In this document: positions 9,107 through 17,455 of the stretch, in pieces
How the letters are laid out: each line of letters begins with the position of its first letter
Numbering within the stretch: position 1 is the first letter of the stretch
Assembly: GCF_016756615.1 (NCBI RefSeq)
Contig: NZ_AP023262.1
Coordinates: forward strand, 3,473,501 to 3,537,500
Direction of reading: 5' to 3'
Source: Mesorhizobium sp. L-8-3
GTDB taxonomy: Bacteria; Pseudomonadota; Alphaproteobacteria; Rhizobiales; Rhizobiaceae
DNA: 64,000 nt
Made by a program: the position numbers and the translations under genes
The notes under the pieces: generated by a model
The model's input: only the letters and a program-made list of their open reading frames with translations
Database searches by the model: none
Told to the model about the DNA's origin: nothing

Positions 9107-9684
9107 GGTGCGTCCTTCGAGGCTCGCCCTGCGAAGGACGCACCTTTCCTGCAACGGGCTGCGGGCTCGCACCTCAGGATGAGGACCGTGAGCGCCGAGG
9201 GCCAGCCGGGAATGCCGGCAAGGCACCGAGGGTCCTCATCCTGAGGAGCAAGGGCGCCGAGGGCCAGCCGGGAATGCCGGCAAGGCACCGAGGGTCCTCA
9301 TCCTGAGGAGCAAGGGCGCCGAGGGCCAGCCGGGAATGCCGGCAAGGCACCGAGGGTCCTCATCCTGAGGAGCAAGGGCGCCGAGGGCCAGCCGGGAATG
9401 CCGGCAAGGCACCGAGGGTCCTCATCCTGAGGAGCAAAGGCGCCGAGGGCCAGCCGAGAATGCCGGCAAGGCACCGAGGGTCCTCATCCTGAGGAGCAAG
9501 GGCGCCGAGGGCCAGCCGGGAATGCCGGCAAGGCACCGAGGGTCCTCATTGTGAGGAGCGAGGGCGCCGAGGGTTAGCCGGGAATGCCGGCAAGGCACCG
9601 AGGGTCCTCATCCTGAGGAGCGAGCCCGGCAGGAGCTGGACGATTGGACAATTCCCTTGGCGGGCGAGCCTCGAAGGACGCACC
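9107..9684. repeat. 62-bp tandem repeat array bounded by a perfect 23-bp inverted repeat
   Basis: A 62-bp unit beginning ACCGAGGGTCCTCATCC recurs head to tail with exact spacing at 9225, 9287, 9349, 9411, 9473, 9535 and 9597; the last copy and one before 9225 are partial. Each unit contains the palindrome CCTCATCCTGAGG and a GCCGGGAATGCCGGC arm. The array is enclosed by a 23-bp sequence at 9107-9129 whose exact reverse complement lies at 9662-9684. The left arm also folds locally (9107-9119 with 9132-9144, 13 bp), a possible terminator or RNA-processing hairpin after etfB. No credible gene lies inside. Related palindromic intergenic repeats are common in Rhizobiales. Confidence 0.9.
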
Positions 9685-9726
9685 CAAGGCAGCAGGCGCT
9701 AAGGCGCGCCAGAGAAGGAAACGGAA

Positions 9727-10656
9727 ATGGCTATTCTTCTGATTGCCGAACACGACAACGCCACCCTGTCGGACCAGACCGCCAAGGCGCTGACGGCCGC
9801 GACCAGGATCGGCGCGGACGTGCATGTGCTGGTGGCCGGCAAGGGCGCCAAGGCAGCCGCCGATGCCGCCGCCAGGCTGACGGGCGTGTCGAAGGTGCTT
9901 CTGGCCGAGGCGGCCGAGCTCGAGCAGCGGCTGGCCGAGCCGCTGGCCGCGCTGGTGGTTTCGCTGGCCGGCGCCTACGACACGATCATGGCGCCGGCGA
10001 CCTCGTCGGGCAAGAACGTCGCCCCGCGCATCGCCGCGCTGCTCGACGTCGCCCAGGTGTCGGAGATCATCGAGGTTGTTTCATCCGACACCTTCAAGCG
10101 TCCGATCTATGCCGGCAACGCCATCCAGACGGTGCAGACGACGGAGCCCAAGCGGGTGATCACCGTGCGCACGGCCTCGTTCCAGGCCGCGCCCGACGGC
10201 GGCTCGGCCGCGGTCGAGACGGCCAATGCGGCGACCGATCCCGGCCTGTCGAGCTTCGTCGAGAACAGGCTGTCGGAGAGCGATCGTCCGGAGCTGACCT
10301 CGGCCCGGATCATCATCTCGGGCGGCCGCGCGCTGGGCTCGTCGGAGAAGTTCCAGGAGGTCATCCTGCCGGTCGCCGACAAGCTGGGCGCCGCGGTCGG
10401 CGCTTCCCGCGCCGCGGTCGACGCCGGCTATGCGCCGAACGATTGGCAGGTCGGCCAGACCGGCAAGGTGGTGGCGCCGGAACTCTACATCGCGGTCGGC
10501 ATTTCCGGCGCGATCCAGCATCTGGCCGGCATGAAGGACAGCAAGGTCATCGTCGCCATCAACAAGGACGAGGAAGCGCCGATCTTCCAGGTGGCCGACT
10601 ACGGCATCGTCGGCGACCTCTTCACCATCCTGCCCGAGCTCCAAAAGGCGCTTTGA
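9727..10656 (+). CDS. etfA: Electron transfer flavoprotein subunit alpha
   Basis: 309 residues, standard length, starting ATGGCTATTCTTCTGATTGC with GAAGGAAACGG upstream. The C-terminal FAD domain is evident: [19 protein letters not shown] near residue 195, then [40 protein letters not shown] and the final [15 protein letters not shown]. It forms the heterodimer with EtfB and delivers electrons from acyl-CoA or related dehydrogenases to the quinone pool. The repeat array upstream may hold or separate transcription signals for this gene. Nothing in the sequence suggests it is inactive. Confidence 0.95.
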   Translation: MAILLIAEHDNATLSDQTAKALTAATRIGADVHVLVAGKGAKAAADAAARLTGVSKVLLAEAAELEQRLAEPLAALVVSLAGAYDTIMAPATSSGKNVAPRIAALLDVAQVSEIIEVVSSDTFKRPIYAGNAIQTVQTTEPKRVITVRTASFQAAPDGGSAAVETANAATDPGLSSFVENRLSESDRPELTSARIIISGGRALGSSEKFQEVILPVADKLGAAVGASRAAVDAGYAPNDWQVGQTGKVVAPELYIAVGISGAIQHLAGMKDSKVIVAINKDEEAPIFQVADYGIVGDLFTILPELQKAL

Positions 10657-10933
10657 CCGTCAGCAATCGCCAGGAGAACAGTCCTGCAACGCTCCGCGTG
10701 AAGAAGGTTCTGCGGAGACATGTGCTGAGCCAAGTGGCGGGGAACCTGCGTCGGCACGCCCCTGGCGGCGAGCCCGGCTGGCGAACTGTGGCAGGCTCAG
10801 GTTCGCCACTACCGAGCGGATCGTCGCCAGACCGAGCGGCGGGTGTTGCAAGGTGGCAGTCTCCGGGCTAGCTCAGTTCCAACGATGGGGAGCGCTGCGA
10901 GCCGCAGCGTTTCCCGATGAGCCCTCGTCGTAC

Positions 10934-11695
10934 CTACCCAGATACCAGTTTGCCGAACGCCACCGCGCGTCGGTGAATCTCAGGCGCGTCGTAGTCCAGG
11001 GTCGCGACATGGAAACTCTTGTCGAGCGTCGCGTATTCGACGGTGCCGCCCAGCCTTGCCCTCAGCAGTTCGACCGAACCCGGCGGGATGACGTGGTCCT
11101 GCTGGCTATGCAAGATGAGGGCCGGTGACTTGATGCGCGAAAGTCCGGCTTCGTTTGCTTTCACGCCATCGAGGAGCGACAGAAGGCATTGCGCGGGTGT
11201 CTTGTCGTAACCGAGTTCCTTCGAGCTGGGGTCAGCTATATCGCCTGCGATCGCAGGCAGAAACCGCTCGCCCGCGGCTAGCGTCGCTTTCGCGCCCTCG
11301 GCGAAGGGGCCGAAGTCGTCTGCCTTGACCGCCGGATTGATGAGGACGATGCCCTTGATCTCCGGGTGCTGCTGGGCGAGCCAGAGAGTCAGCGATCCGC
11401 CCATCGATAGTCCGGCGACGACCACAGAGTCGGCTCGCGCCGCCAGGTCACGATAGGCCGCGTCGGCGGCGGCGGTCCATGCACCCCACCCGGTCCTGTT
11501 CATATCCTCAGGCGTCGTGCCGTGGCCCGGCAACCGGGGGACCTCCACCGTGAACCCGGCATCCGCGAAGGCCTTACCCAGCGGCCGCATAGACTGCGGG
11601 CAACCTGTAAATCCGTGGATCACCAACGCACCGTGCCGGCCACCCTTCGCAGAGTACGGCTCCGCACCCGCCATGATCCCAGGTTCAATTCCCAT
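10934..11695 (-). CDS. Alpha/beta-hydrolase, carboxylesterase / monoacylglycerol lipase-like
   Basis: 253 residues from the ATG preceded by GGAGGAACCGAC. Oxyanion region ALVIHGFTGCPQSMRPLG, nucleophile elbow VVAGLSMGGSLT (Ser about residue 98), acid LHSQQDHVIPPGS (Asp about 200) and histidine DKSFHVATLDYD (about 230) give a complete triad. Length and order match Est30-type carboxylesterases and thermophilic monoglyceride lipases acting on short acyl esters in the cytoplasm. It faces leftward, convergent with etfA. The 277 bp between them contain only an 8-bp inverted repeat (10779-10786 with 10801-10808) and no gene. The natural substrate is unknown. Confidence 0.85.
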   Translation of the reverse strand: MGIEPGIMAGAEPYSAKGGRHGALVIHGFTGCPQSMRPLGKAFADAGFTVEVPRLPGHGTTPEDMNRTGWGAWTAAADAAYRDLAARADSVVVAGLSMGGSLTLWLAQQHPEIKGIVLINPAVKADDFGPFAEGAKATLAAGERFLPAIAGDIADPSSKELGYDKTPAQCLLSLLDGVKANEAGLSRIKSPALILHSQQDHVIPPGSVELLRARLGGTVEYATLDKSFHVATLDYDAPEIHRRAVAFGKLVSG

Positions 11696-11836
11696 GTCGG
11701 TTCCTCCGTTCCAAGATCACGCGGCACCGAAGCATCGCAACGGCAATCCGTATAGTAGCGTATCGTATGCAAGCAAGAAAGAAAGAAGGATCGACCACTC
11801 ACGCACGCGAAACTCACTGGGAGATTTCGCGCTTCC

Positions 11837-12080
11837 TCAAGCGCGAGCGTACGACGCAATAGCGAGATCCTCTTCCCGGAACGCCGCAAGTGGCGGACCT
11901 TTCGGCGTCTGCCCGGATTGAAACCTGGCCCGGTAGCCTCGCGGCGGCTTGGAAATCTGAAGACGGGCACATAGCTTGGCGATTGCGACATCCGAAAACG
12001 CCAAGTTCCTTGGCCACCTCCTGCGTCGGCTTCCCCCAAACCAGCGCGAACAGTTCCTCGCGCGAGAGCTCTTTTGACGA
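11837..12080 (-). pseudogene. Frameshifted helix-turn-helix protein fragment
   Basis: Read leftward, the first part encodes ELSREELFALVWGKPTQEVA followed by KELG. One base later, in the next frame, it continues SDVAIAKLCARLQISKPPRG followed by YRARFQSGQTPKG. A single extra T in the GTTTTCGG run near 12000 explains the switch. The two halves match the N-terminal HTH-like segment (LYxLVW, LAKxxGxSDVxLAKxCxR, PPRGYWA) of a conserved bacterial family of unknown function. No start codon or C-terminal part is recognisable, so this is a decayed fragment. The remaining 11.7-12.5 kb shows no intact gene. Confidence 0.65.
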
Positions 12081-12113
12081 TCGTGTCCCACCAAGTGGTG
12101 TAGCTCGTCGTAG

Positions 12114-12170
12114 GCGAAGCCGCTCGCTCGCGCGCCCCTCAATAGCGCTGTAGCGAGCGAGCGGCTTCGC
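12114..12170. repeat. Perfect 18-bp inverted repeat (hairpin)
   Basis: 12114-12131 (GCGAAGCCGCTCGCTCGC) is the exact reverse complement of 12153-12170, with a 21-bp loop. It lies between the HTH remnant and the transposase remnant. There is no T-run on either side, so it is not a standard intrinsic terminator. It may be a repeat-element end. Confidence 0.8.
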
Positions 12171-12237
12171 GGGCGATCATCGATGTTTCCCGGTAGGGTC
12201 GGGTTGCTGAGTCCAACCGGATTCGAAGGAACGATCG

Positions 12238-12282
12238 ATGACCGACGACATGATGAACTTCCGCACGCTGGTGGAGAAGAGC
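12238..12282 (+). pseudogene. IS256-family transposase, N-terminal remnant
   Basis: From the ATG at 12238 the translation begins MTDDMMNFRTLVEKS, the characteristic opening of many IS256-family (Mutator-like) transposases in Rhizobiales. It then runs into unrelated sequence and a stop. No catalytic DDE segment follows, so only about 15 codons survive next to a deletion or recombination junction. The short length limits certainty. Confidence 0.5.
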
Positions 12283-12523
12283 TGCGCTGGGGCACGCAAA
12301 GCACGATCAGTGCGGCGACAGGAGCAGCCTCCGAGATCGTGCGGGTGACCGACGATGTCCACTATCGTGAGACGGGCACGGACCAGGCCGTCGAAAACGT
12401 TCCTGCGGTTGACCGCGAACCACGTTTAAGAGCCTCTATCTCCGCTGCGATCGGGCAAAAATGAACCCCATGACGACTGTTGCGGACGTGCAGCGCGCTG
12501 ATCCCGCGCAGTTGGAACCACCG

Positions 12524-12697
12524 CTACGATGCGTACTGTGTCGCGATCTTCATCTGGAGGTCTTCATCTGCAGTGCGGAAGTCGACCTTGCCTACTCCGT
12601 CGCACGTTTGACAGGTGGTTGTTCTGTCTTTGGTCGGCCGTATCTTCCCGGCGCCTTTGCAAACCGGGCAGACGGCTAACAAGGGGCTGACCTCCAT
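12524..12697 (-). CDS. Small zinc-ribbon protein with DnaJ-type CxxCxGxG motifs
   Basis: 57 residues from the second ATG, preceded by GAGAGGAG; a start 39 bp upstream is also open. Two DnaJ-like zinc motifs are present: CPVCKGAGKI and CQTCDGVGKV, separated by 14 residues, enough to bind one Zn. Free-standing mini-DnaJ zinc fingers like this occur in rhizobial accessory regions, with no established role beyond likely protein or nucleic-acid binding. It lies alone between the IS256 remnant and the broken endolysin. Confidence 0.6.
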   Translation of the reverse strand: MEVSPLLAVCPVCKGAGKIRPTKDRTTTCQTCDGVGKVDFRTADEDLQMKIATQYAS

Positions 12698-12823
12698 TTC
12701 ATCTCCTCTCTCAGAATCCCTCCTGGTCACCGGCATCTTTCATCGAACCTGGAGTTGTTGCAACCGCTGATAGTCGCGGTCGCGTTCTGGCTCGGCATCT
12801 TCGCAACTCAAAGGAACAACCAC

Positions 12824-13330
12824 ATGACAACGACGCTGGATGTCCAGCGCGCGCTGCTTGCGCGCGGCTATGATCTCGGGCCGAGCGGGGCGGACGGAAT
12901 TCCTGGCCCGCCGCACGACCGCCGCGGTGCGGCAGTTCCAGGCGGATCGGGGCCATGCGGTCAAATGGCCCGGCACTGTCGGGCCGGATCACGCTTTCGG
13001 CGCTCGGGGTTTTCGGGCGATGCTGCGCCGGAACTGGGCGTGCCGGCCGGCGAGGTCGTCCCGCCGTGGATCGCGATTGCGCGCGCCAAGATCGGCCAGC
13101 ACGAAAAGATCTACAACAAGAAGCTGCGCGACTGGCTCAAGAGCGACGGACACGCGCTCGGCGATCCGGCGAAGCTGCCGTGGTGTGGCGATTTTTGTTG
13201 AGACGTGCCTGGCGCTGGCGCTGCCCGGCAATCCCTACTGGGCGCGCTCAACTGGCGCCAGTTCGGGCAGGGCGTATGTCCATTCGGGCCTCGGCATTGC
13301 CGCTATGCTCCCAACAGTACCAGACAACCG
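12824..13330 (+). pseudogene. Phage-type endolysin (peptidoglycan-binding plus C-terminal hydrolase), multiply frameshifted
   Basis: Starting at the ATG at 12824, pieces of one protein appear in alternating frames: TLDVQRALLARGYDLGPSGA and, in another frame, TTAAVRQFQADRGHAVKWPG (peptidoglycan-binding repeat); then PPWIAIARAKIGQHEKIYNK and KLPWCGDF in the first frame, then VETCLALALPGNPYWAR after a further shift. This order matches TIGR02594-type phage lysozymes or amidases with an N-terminal PG-binding domain. At least three frame changes show that the gene is dead. It marks an old prophage in the 12-14 kb scrap region. Confidence 0.7.
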
Positions 13331-13439
13331 TTCGTCCGACAGTCCGCATTACGCCCGGGCTCGGGCTCGGGCTCGGGAAATTGGCGATCACGCGATGGCC
13401 GATGAAGCGCTTGAAATCGGTCGTGGTGTGTCACTATCA

Positions 13440-13745
13440 GCAGTAACCGCGCAAGCAGGTTCCGAACGCTCGACACCTGCCCAGCGTCCGCCTCGTCCAG
13501 TTCTGACGCCGCGGTTGTTCAAAGCAGCTGCAATCCCTCTGAGGCTGGCTACGCCATAGCGCTGGATTGTCTGCACGATCGGCAGGACGGATTCAGCAAA
13601 GCGCTCTGCTTCGCGAATAGAGACCTCGCGCCCCTTCGCGGCGGCTAGGATGTGTTGCGCGGGGTTGCCGAGCCTCGTCCCACCCTGCTTGTGCGATGCG
13701 AGGGCGGCCCTGGTCCGCTCGGAGATGAACCGCCTTTCTCGGCCA
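13440..13745 (-). pseudogene. Serine recombinase (resolvase/invertase), C-terminal remnant
   Basis: Leftward translation gives [40 protein letters not shown] and [17 protein letters not shown], closely matching the C-terminal half of the intact recombinase at 44444-45124. The catalytic N-terminal domain with its serine is missing. A frameshift after GGRW disrupts the last residues (the alternate frame reads [11 protein letters not shown]). It is a truncated paralogue, probably left by a former mobile element. Confidence 0.75.
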
Positions 13746-13808
13746 GTGCTGCGTTCTCAGCGGTGGTCACCGTGGCGAGAGTGTGCCAATGGCTGAGCCG
13801 GAGCAGGG

Positions 13809-14291
13809 TCATTCGCCCCAAATGACGAAAGCGATCAGGAAGGCGATGGTGCCGTACCAGACGATCGTGCCGAGCGCCTTCGTCAGCGTCCGCCTGGCCT
13901 CGCGGGCTCGATTCGGGTTGACTGGGTCGTAGATGACCGCAACCTCGGCGCCGACCGTCGCGGTCGTACTGTTCACTGCAAGGCCCGAATGGAACCGCTG
14001 CCGCTTGCCGGCCCGATCGGTGAACTCAATTACGGGCGTATCAGGACCGTCGCCCGAAGTGTCGAGCCTCACGACCTTGCGCGTTGTGTAGGCGCGTCGC
14101 CGCATTAGGACGAGGTCGCCATAGGTCTCCGGAACGACCAGTGCGCCAAGGAAAACGACGCAGATCAGGCACCAGATCTGGATGTCGCTCGGAGCGTAAC
14201 CGGATTGGTCGGCAAGGGCGCGGAACGGCCAGAGCGCCTCATGCGCCCAGTCACCGACACGCATCCAGAATGCTTCCCACTGCTCCCGCAT
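13809..14291 (-). CDS. DUF3592-type membrane protein
   Basis: 160 residues from the ATG at MREQWEAFWMRV. The frame is open further upstream, but that part is Arg/Pro/Ser-rich and looks non-coding. Predicted membrane segments are IQIWCLICVVFLGALVV (about residues 35-52) and the C-terminal TIVWYGTIAFLIAFVIWG. Between them is a beta-rich domain with VIEFTDRAGKRQRFHSGLAV and AEVAVIYDPVNPNRAR, the typical DUF3592 pattern of small two-TM proteins of unknown function. No strong ribosome-binding site is visible. Confidence 0.65.
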   Translation of the reverse strand: MREQWEAFWMRVGDWAHEALWPFRALADQSGYAPSDIQIWCLICVVFLGALVVPETYGDLVLMRRRAYTTRKVVRLDTSGDGPDTPVIEFTDRAGKRQRFHSGLAVNSTTATVGAEVAVIYDPVNPNRAREARRTLTKALGTIVWYGTIAFLIAFVIWGE

Positions 14292-14370
14292 CGCCCAGCC
14301 CGTATCCGCGGATCGGCGGAACGATAGCCGGCAATGGCGACAAAACGGTAAAAGCGGATCGAAATGACCT

Positions 14371-15366
14371 TTAGCCCGAAGTTTGCGAGTTAGGCGCGGT
14401 GCCGGTCTTCCTGAGGACCGGCTCGCCGTGAAAGCGCCTGGCCGATGGACGCGAGACGCCATAGGCGATTTCCATCATCAGCCGCGGGTTTTTCCTGGGC
14501 ACCGAGCCCATGTGGAATCCGAACGGGTCTTCCACGAAACCGGTTCCTGCCTTACCAGTCATCGTGACCCGGTTCTCTGCGCCATAAATGCGGAGCACCT
14601 CGTCGACCGGGTGCCCGACCAGAAGCGTGTACTGGTGCTTCAGGGCGCGCTTGCGGTGGCTTCCAAACACATAGACATGGGCGCCGTCCTCCTCTCCGAC
14701 ATCCGAAATGTAGAAGAAGAACTTCAGCATGCGCCAATCATCGAGGTCGAAGTGGAGATTCAGGGACGTGAGATGGAGATCGGCCACGGTGACGTTCTTG
14801 GTCGGGAATGTCCACCAGATCCTGGTTGTCGCGAGAGTCGCCTGACCGCCGAGATATCGCTGGGCGATTCCGAGCAGCAGCGGGTCTTGCTGAACAGCTC
14901 GAACAGCCGCGCACCCCATCGATCTTCCAAAGAAATGGCCGCTGAGAATGGAGCGGCCGAACTGCTTCTCGGCGACCTGGTGTTCCGGGGCCAGGAACTC
15001 CAGCTGCCGGTCGAAATTGGCGAAACAGGGCGTAGATCTGGCGAAGCCGGCAATCTCCTCATGAACGGCAGGAGGCAAGTTCAAGCCCCGGCAAAACCCG
15101 TCGGTGCGCAAGGCGGCCGCCGCATCCGATGCGGTTACGGCATCGCCGAAGAGCGACGACCCGGCACCCGAACCGGCCGGGACGCGCCTCGCCGTCATCC
15201 AATGCGCCCTTCGAAAGGGCATCGTGCGCGCGAGCAGGAACATCGGCAGCCACGCCGGGTTCTCGCGAATATCGGATACATAGGTCGGAATTCTCGCCGC
15301 GATCCGCCGAAGAACTCTAACTGTCCGCTGGGATCGATTGGCAGCGGGCATCAACTGCTCGGACAT
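14371..15366 (-). CDS. Phytanoyl-CoA dioxygenase (PhyH)-like Fe(II)/2-oxoglutarate oxygenase
   Basis: 331 residues. The jelly-roll iron site is recognisable: LNLHFDLDDWRMLKFFFYIS near residue 215 supplies the H-x-D pair, EDGAHVYVFGSH follows, and DPFGFHMGSVPRKNPRLMME near 300 gives the distal histidine and the arginine for 2-oxoglutarate. PhyH-like enzymes hydroxylate acyl chains or secondary metabolites; similar bacterial proteins also occur beside glycan or nucleotide-sugar genes. No pathway partners are adjacent (DUF3592 gene downstream, small unknown genes upstream), so the substrate is open. Some members of the family are inactive, but the ligands here look complete. Confidence 0.75.
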   Translation of the reverse strand: MSEQLMPAANRSQRTVRVLRRIAARIPTYVSDIRENPAWLPMFLLARTMPFRRAHWMTARRVPAGSGAGSSLFGDAVTASDAAAALRTDGFCRGLNLPPAVHEEIAGFARSTPCFANFDRQLEFLAPEHQVAEKQFGRSILSGHFFGRSMGCAAVRAVQQDPLLLGIAQRYLGGQATLATTRIWWTFPTKNVTVADLHLTSLNLHFDLDDWRMLKFFFYISDVGEEDGAHVYVFGSHRKRALKHQYTLLVGHPVDEVLRIYGAENRVTMTGKAGTGFVEDPFGFHMGSVPRKNPRLMMEIAYGVSRPSARRFHGEPVLRKTGTAPNSQTSG

Positions 15367-15570
15367 GCATTCTTCCTTGCTTGTGTCGGGTTGTTACCTG
15401 TGCCCTGCCGCCCACAGCAGAAACCAAAGGTACCGATTTTTTTGCAATGCACAATAGGCCCGCCGATCCTGCTTGCCGGGGGCTTGGGCGCCCTTCCGGG
15501 GGCTCTGTAACGCCGGACGCTCGAGTTCCTCGAACTCGTCCTGTCGCCGCTCTGCGGGCTGCTCGGGGCG

Positions 15571-15744
15571 ATGTGCCTGACGAAGCCAGTCGTGCTCTTG
15601 GTCCGGTACTATGGATGGCCCCCGGTCGCTTCGGACGATTCCGCCGCTTTCGCCGCGGCGTTCGTCGTCGGGACGTGCTCCATGTGGCTGTCCGACTGGA
15701 TCTTCGAGTTCATCGTCCGGAAGCAGCGACCGCCCCCGGCATAA
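15571..15744 (+). CDS. Small hydrophobic protein, hypothetical
   Basis: 57 codons from the ATG at 15571, stop TAA at 15742-15744, with strong G/C third-position bias. The translation contains LTKPVVLLVRYYGW and AAAFVVGTCSMWLSDWIFEF, suggestive of one or two membrane-interacting helices and a basic tail. The frame is open back to a stop at 15508, without a better start. No family is recognised. It occupies an otherwise geneless 15367-15927 interval. Confidence 0.35.
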   Translation: MCLTKPVVLLVRYYGWPPVASDDSAAFAAAFVVGTCSMWLSDWIFEFIVRKQRPPPA

Positions 15745-15927
15745 TCGTCCGGAGTTTCCGGACACTCTCGACCGATGGCTGCCCCGCTGGCGCCAGCCGG
15801 CGGGCTTTCTGAGTTCTGAAACGTAGAACGGAAGCTATCTCGGCACCAGGCACGGGCTGGCACCTAATTCCTGGCCAGATGGCGTCGCGCACGATAGTCT
15901 TGGATCCGCAAAATCAGGACCGCGACA

Positions 15928-16197
15928 ATGCTCGATCTAGGTGAAGTTCTCGATCCGTTTCGAAAAAAGGTAATCGACATCAAGGACGCGCTTGCGGGCG
16001 CCCGCTATCTCTATGACGGTATCGACCTGATCTTGGAGAGCGTCGATGACCCCAAGGTTCGTGGAGCTTCGCAAGAGGTGTTCTCGTCTGCCAGCGAAAA
16101 GATGAACGCGATCGACGGTATGCTTGACGAATTCTATCGTCAATTGTCTTCGACGGATCGGGTGTTGGAGACGTACAAGGCCAACCTGAAACCCTGA
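15928..16197 (+). CDS. Small helical protein, hypothetical
   Basis: 89 residues with CAGGAC 8 bp before the ATG. It is mostly amphipathic helix, for example KKVIDIKDALAGARYLYDGI and KMNAIDGMLDEFYRQLSSTD, without cysteines, signal peptide or membrane segment. No family is recognised. Its stop codon TGA lies inside the 5-bp direct repeat flanking the IS5-family element, so the insertion separated the gene from the hairpin at 17434-17455 (its likely original terminator) while leaving the coding sequence intact. Confidence 0.55.
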   Translation: MLDLGEVLDPFRKKVIDIKDALAGARYLYDGIDLILESVDDPKVRGASQEVFSSASEKMNAIDGMLDEFYRQLSSTDRVLETYKANLKP

Positions 16198-16198
16198 T

Positions 16199-17406
16199 GA
16201 GTGCTTTTCTAAAGTTGGGGCGTCCCGCCCTTAGACGTTCTTCGCCCGTATGTGGCGGGCATCAGCGGCCCGTCGCCGCCGATCCGCGCAACTTTCTCCA
16301 GCCTATCGGCTCAGTTTCTGCTCACTTGCTCCCGATTTTGCCCTCGATTTCCTGATTTTGGACGCAGCCTTCCCCTCAGGCCGTGCCGGCCTTGACGAGA
16401 ACGAGCGCCCGTTTGGCATTTATCGCGCAGGCGACAAGCTGCAGATGGCAGTGGTTGCGCGCCAGGCCGAGATAGCGAACCCGGGCCATGCCGTACCAGT
16501 TCTTCATCGTCGCGTTGGTCCGCTCGATGCCGGCCCGCACGCTGGCGGCGACCTTGTTCATCCACTTCTGCCAATTCGGCTGCTGCTTGCCCCGCTTGGC
16601 CTTGTAGGCAATCCGGTCCTTGATGCCTCGATCCGCCAGTTCGTCGCGCAGCGCCTGACTGTCATAGGCCTTGTCGGCGTAATAGGCCTCTTCGTCACCT
16701 TGAATGAGCACAGCGCCCATCTGGCTGTCATGCAGATCGGCCGAGCTCATCTCCGCCTGGCGTATCAGCCCGCTCTCCGCGTCGCCGGCGAGATGGGCCT
16801 TGTAGCCGAAATAGGTCTTGCCGTGCTTGTGCGTGAAGCCTGCATCCGGATCGCGCGCCGACACCTGGCCCTTCTCGTAGTCGGGCCTGGCCACCGCCGC
16901 CGAGATGATGGTGGCGTCAACCAGCGTGCCGCGCCTTACCAGAAGACCGCGCCCTTCCAACTGCCGGTTCAATTCGGCAAGCAGCTTATCTTGAAGCGCC
17001 AGTTCGACCAGCCTCTGGCGGAAGCGCCAGATCGACATGTGGTCCGGTGTCTTTTGATCGAGCGGAAACCCACAGAAGCGGCGGAACGACAGCCGGTCGG
17101 CCACCGCTTCTTCCGCCGCCGGATCGGACAGGCCGTACCATTGCTGCAAGAGCGCAATCTTGAACATTGCTATCGGCGGGTAGCCGGGCGCCCCCAGAGC
17201 ATCGTTATGGATTTCCCGGAACAGCACCTCGAAAGCCGACCAATCGATCAACTTCTGCACTTCTTCCAGAAACTTGTTACCCCTGCTCACGTCACGCACC
17301 AATGCATCGGCGAGTGAAGGTTGCGCCAAGTTACGACGAGACATAGCCGAATCAATCCTAACTTTTCTCTATTGAATCATAGAGTTGGGACTTTTGAAAA
17401 GCGCTC
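16199..17406. mobile_element. IS5-family insertion sequence, apparently intact
   Basis: A 1208-bp element carries one transposase gene. Its ends are imperfect inverted repeats: GAGTGCTTTTCTAAAGT at 16199-16215 and the complement of GAGCGCTTTTCAAAAGT at 17390-17406, with 15 of 17 positions matching. CTGAT occurs immediately outside both ends (16194-16198 and 17407-17411), consistent with a target-site duplication. The complete repeats and open transposase frame suggest a recent insertion. Confidence 0.85.
16376..17344 (-). CDS. IS5-family transposase
   Basis: 322 residues, full length for the group. N-terminal DUF772-type domain: GAPGYPPIAMFKIALLQQWY, then SFRRFCGFPLDQKTPDHMSI. The DDE catalytic residues are placed as expected: LVDATIISAAVA (first Asp near residue 155), YYADKAYDSQALRDEL (second Asp near 225) and VRAGIERTNATMKNWYGMAR (Glu near 280). 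The enzyme would cut and paste the element defined by the 16199-17406 inverted repeats. No frameshift is present, so it is probably functional. Confidence 0.92.
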   Translation of the reverse strand: MSRRNLAQPSLADALVRDVSRGNKFLEEVQKLIDWSAFEVLFREIHNDALGAPGYPPIAMFKIALLQQWYGLSDPAAEEAVADRLSFRRFCGFPLDQKTPDHMSIWRFRQRLVELALQDKLLAELNRQLEGRGLLVRRGTLVDATIISAAVARPDYEKGQVSARDPDAGFTHKHGKTYFGYKAHLAGDAESGLIRQAEMSSADLHDSQMGAVLIQGDEEAYYADKAYDSQALRDELADRGIKDRIAYKAKRGKQQPNWQKWMNKVAASVRAGIERTNATMKNWYGMARVRYLGLARNHCHLQLVACAINAKRALVLVKAGTA

Positions 17407-17433
17407 CTGATGTTGGCAGGCGCCTGAAACGAA

Positions 17434-17455
17434 AACCCCGGCCGGAGCCGGGGTT
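17434..17455. terminator. Strong GC hairpin, probable terminator
   Basis: AACCCCGGC-CGGA-GCCGGGGTT is a perfect 9-bp stem with a tetraloop, followed by TCTCCCTTTGG. It lies just outside the right end of the IS. Without the IS it would sit about 23 bp downstream of the 89-residue gene, so it is probably that gene's displaced terminator. Confidence 0.7.

Noticed and set aside
9163-9627. Possible CRISPR array
   Set aside because: The 62-bp units are contiguous and nearly identical throughout, with no variable spacers and no cas genes nearby; it is a tandem palindromic repeat.
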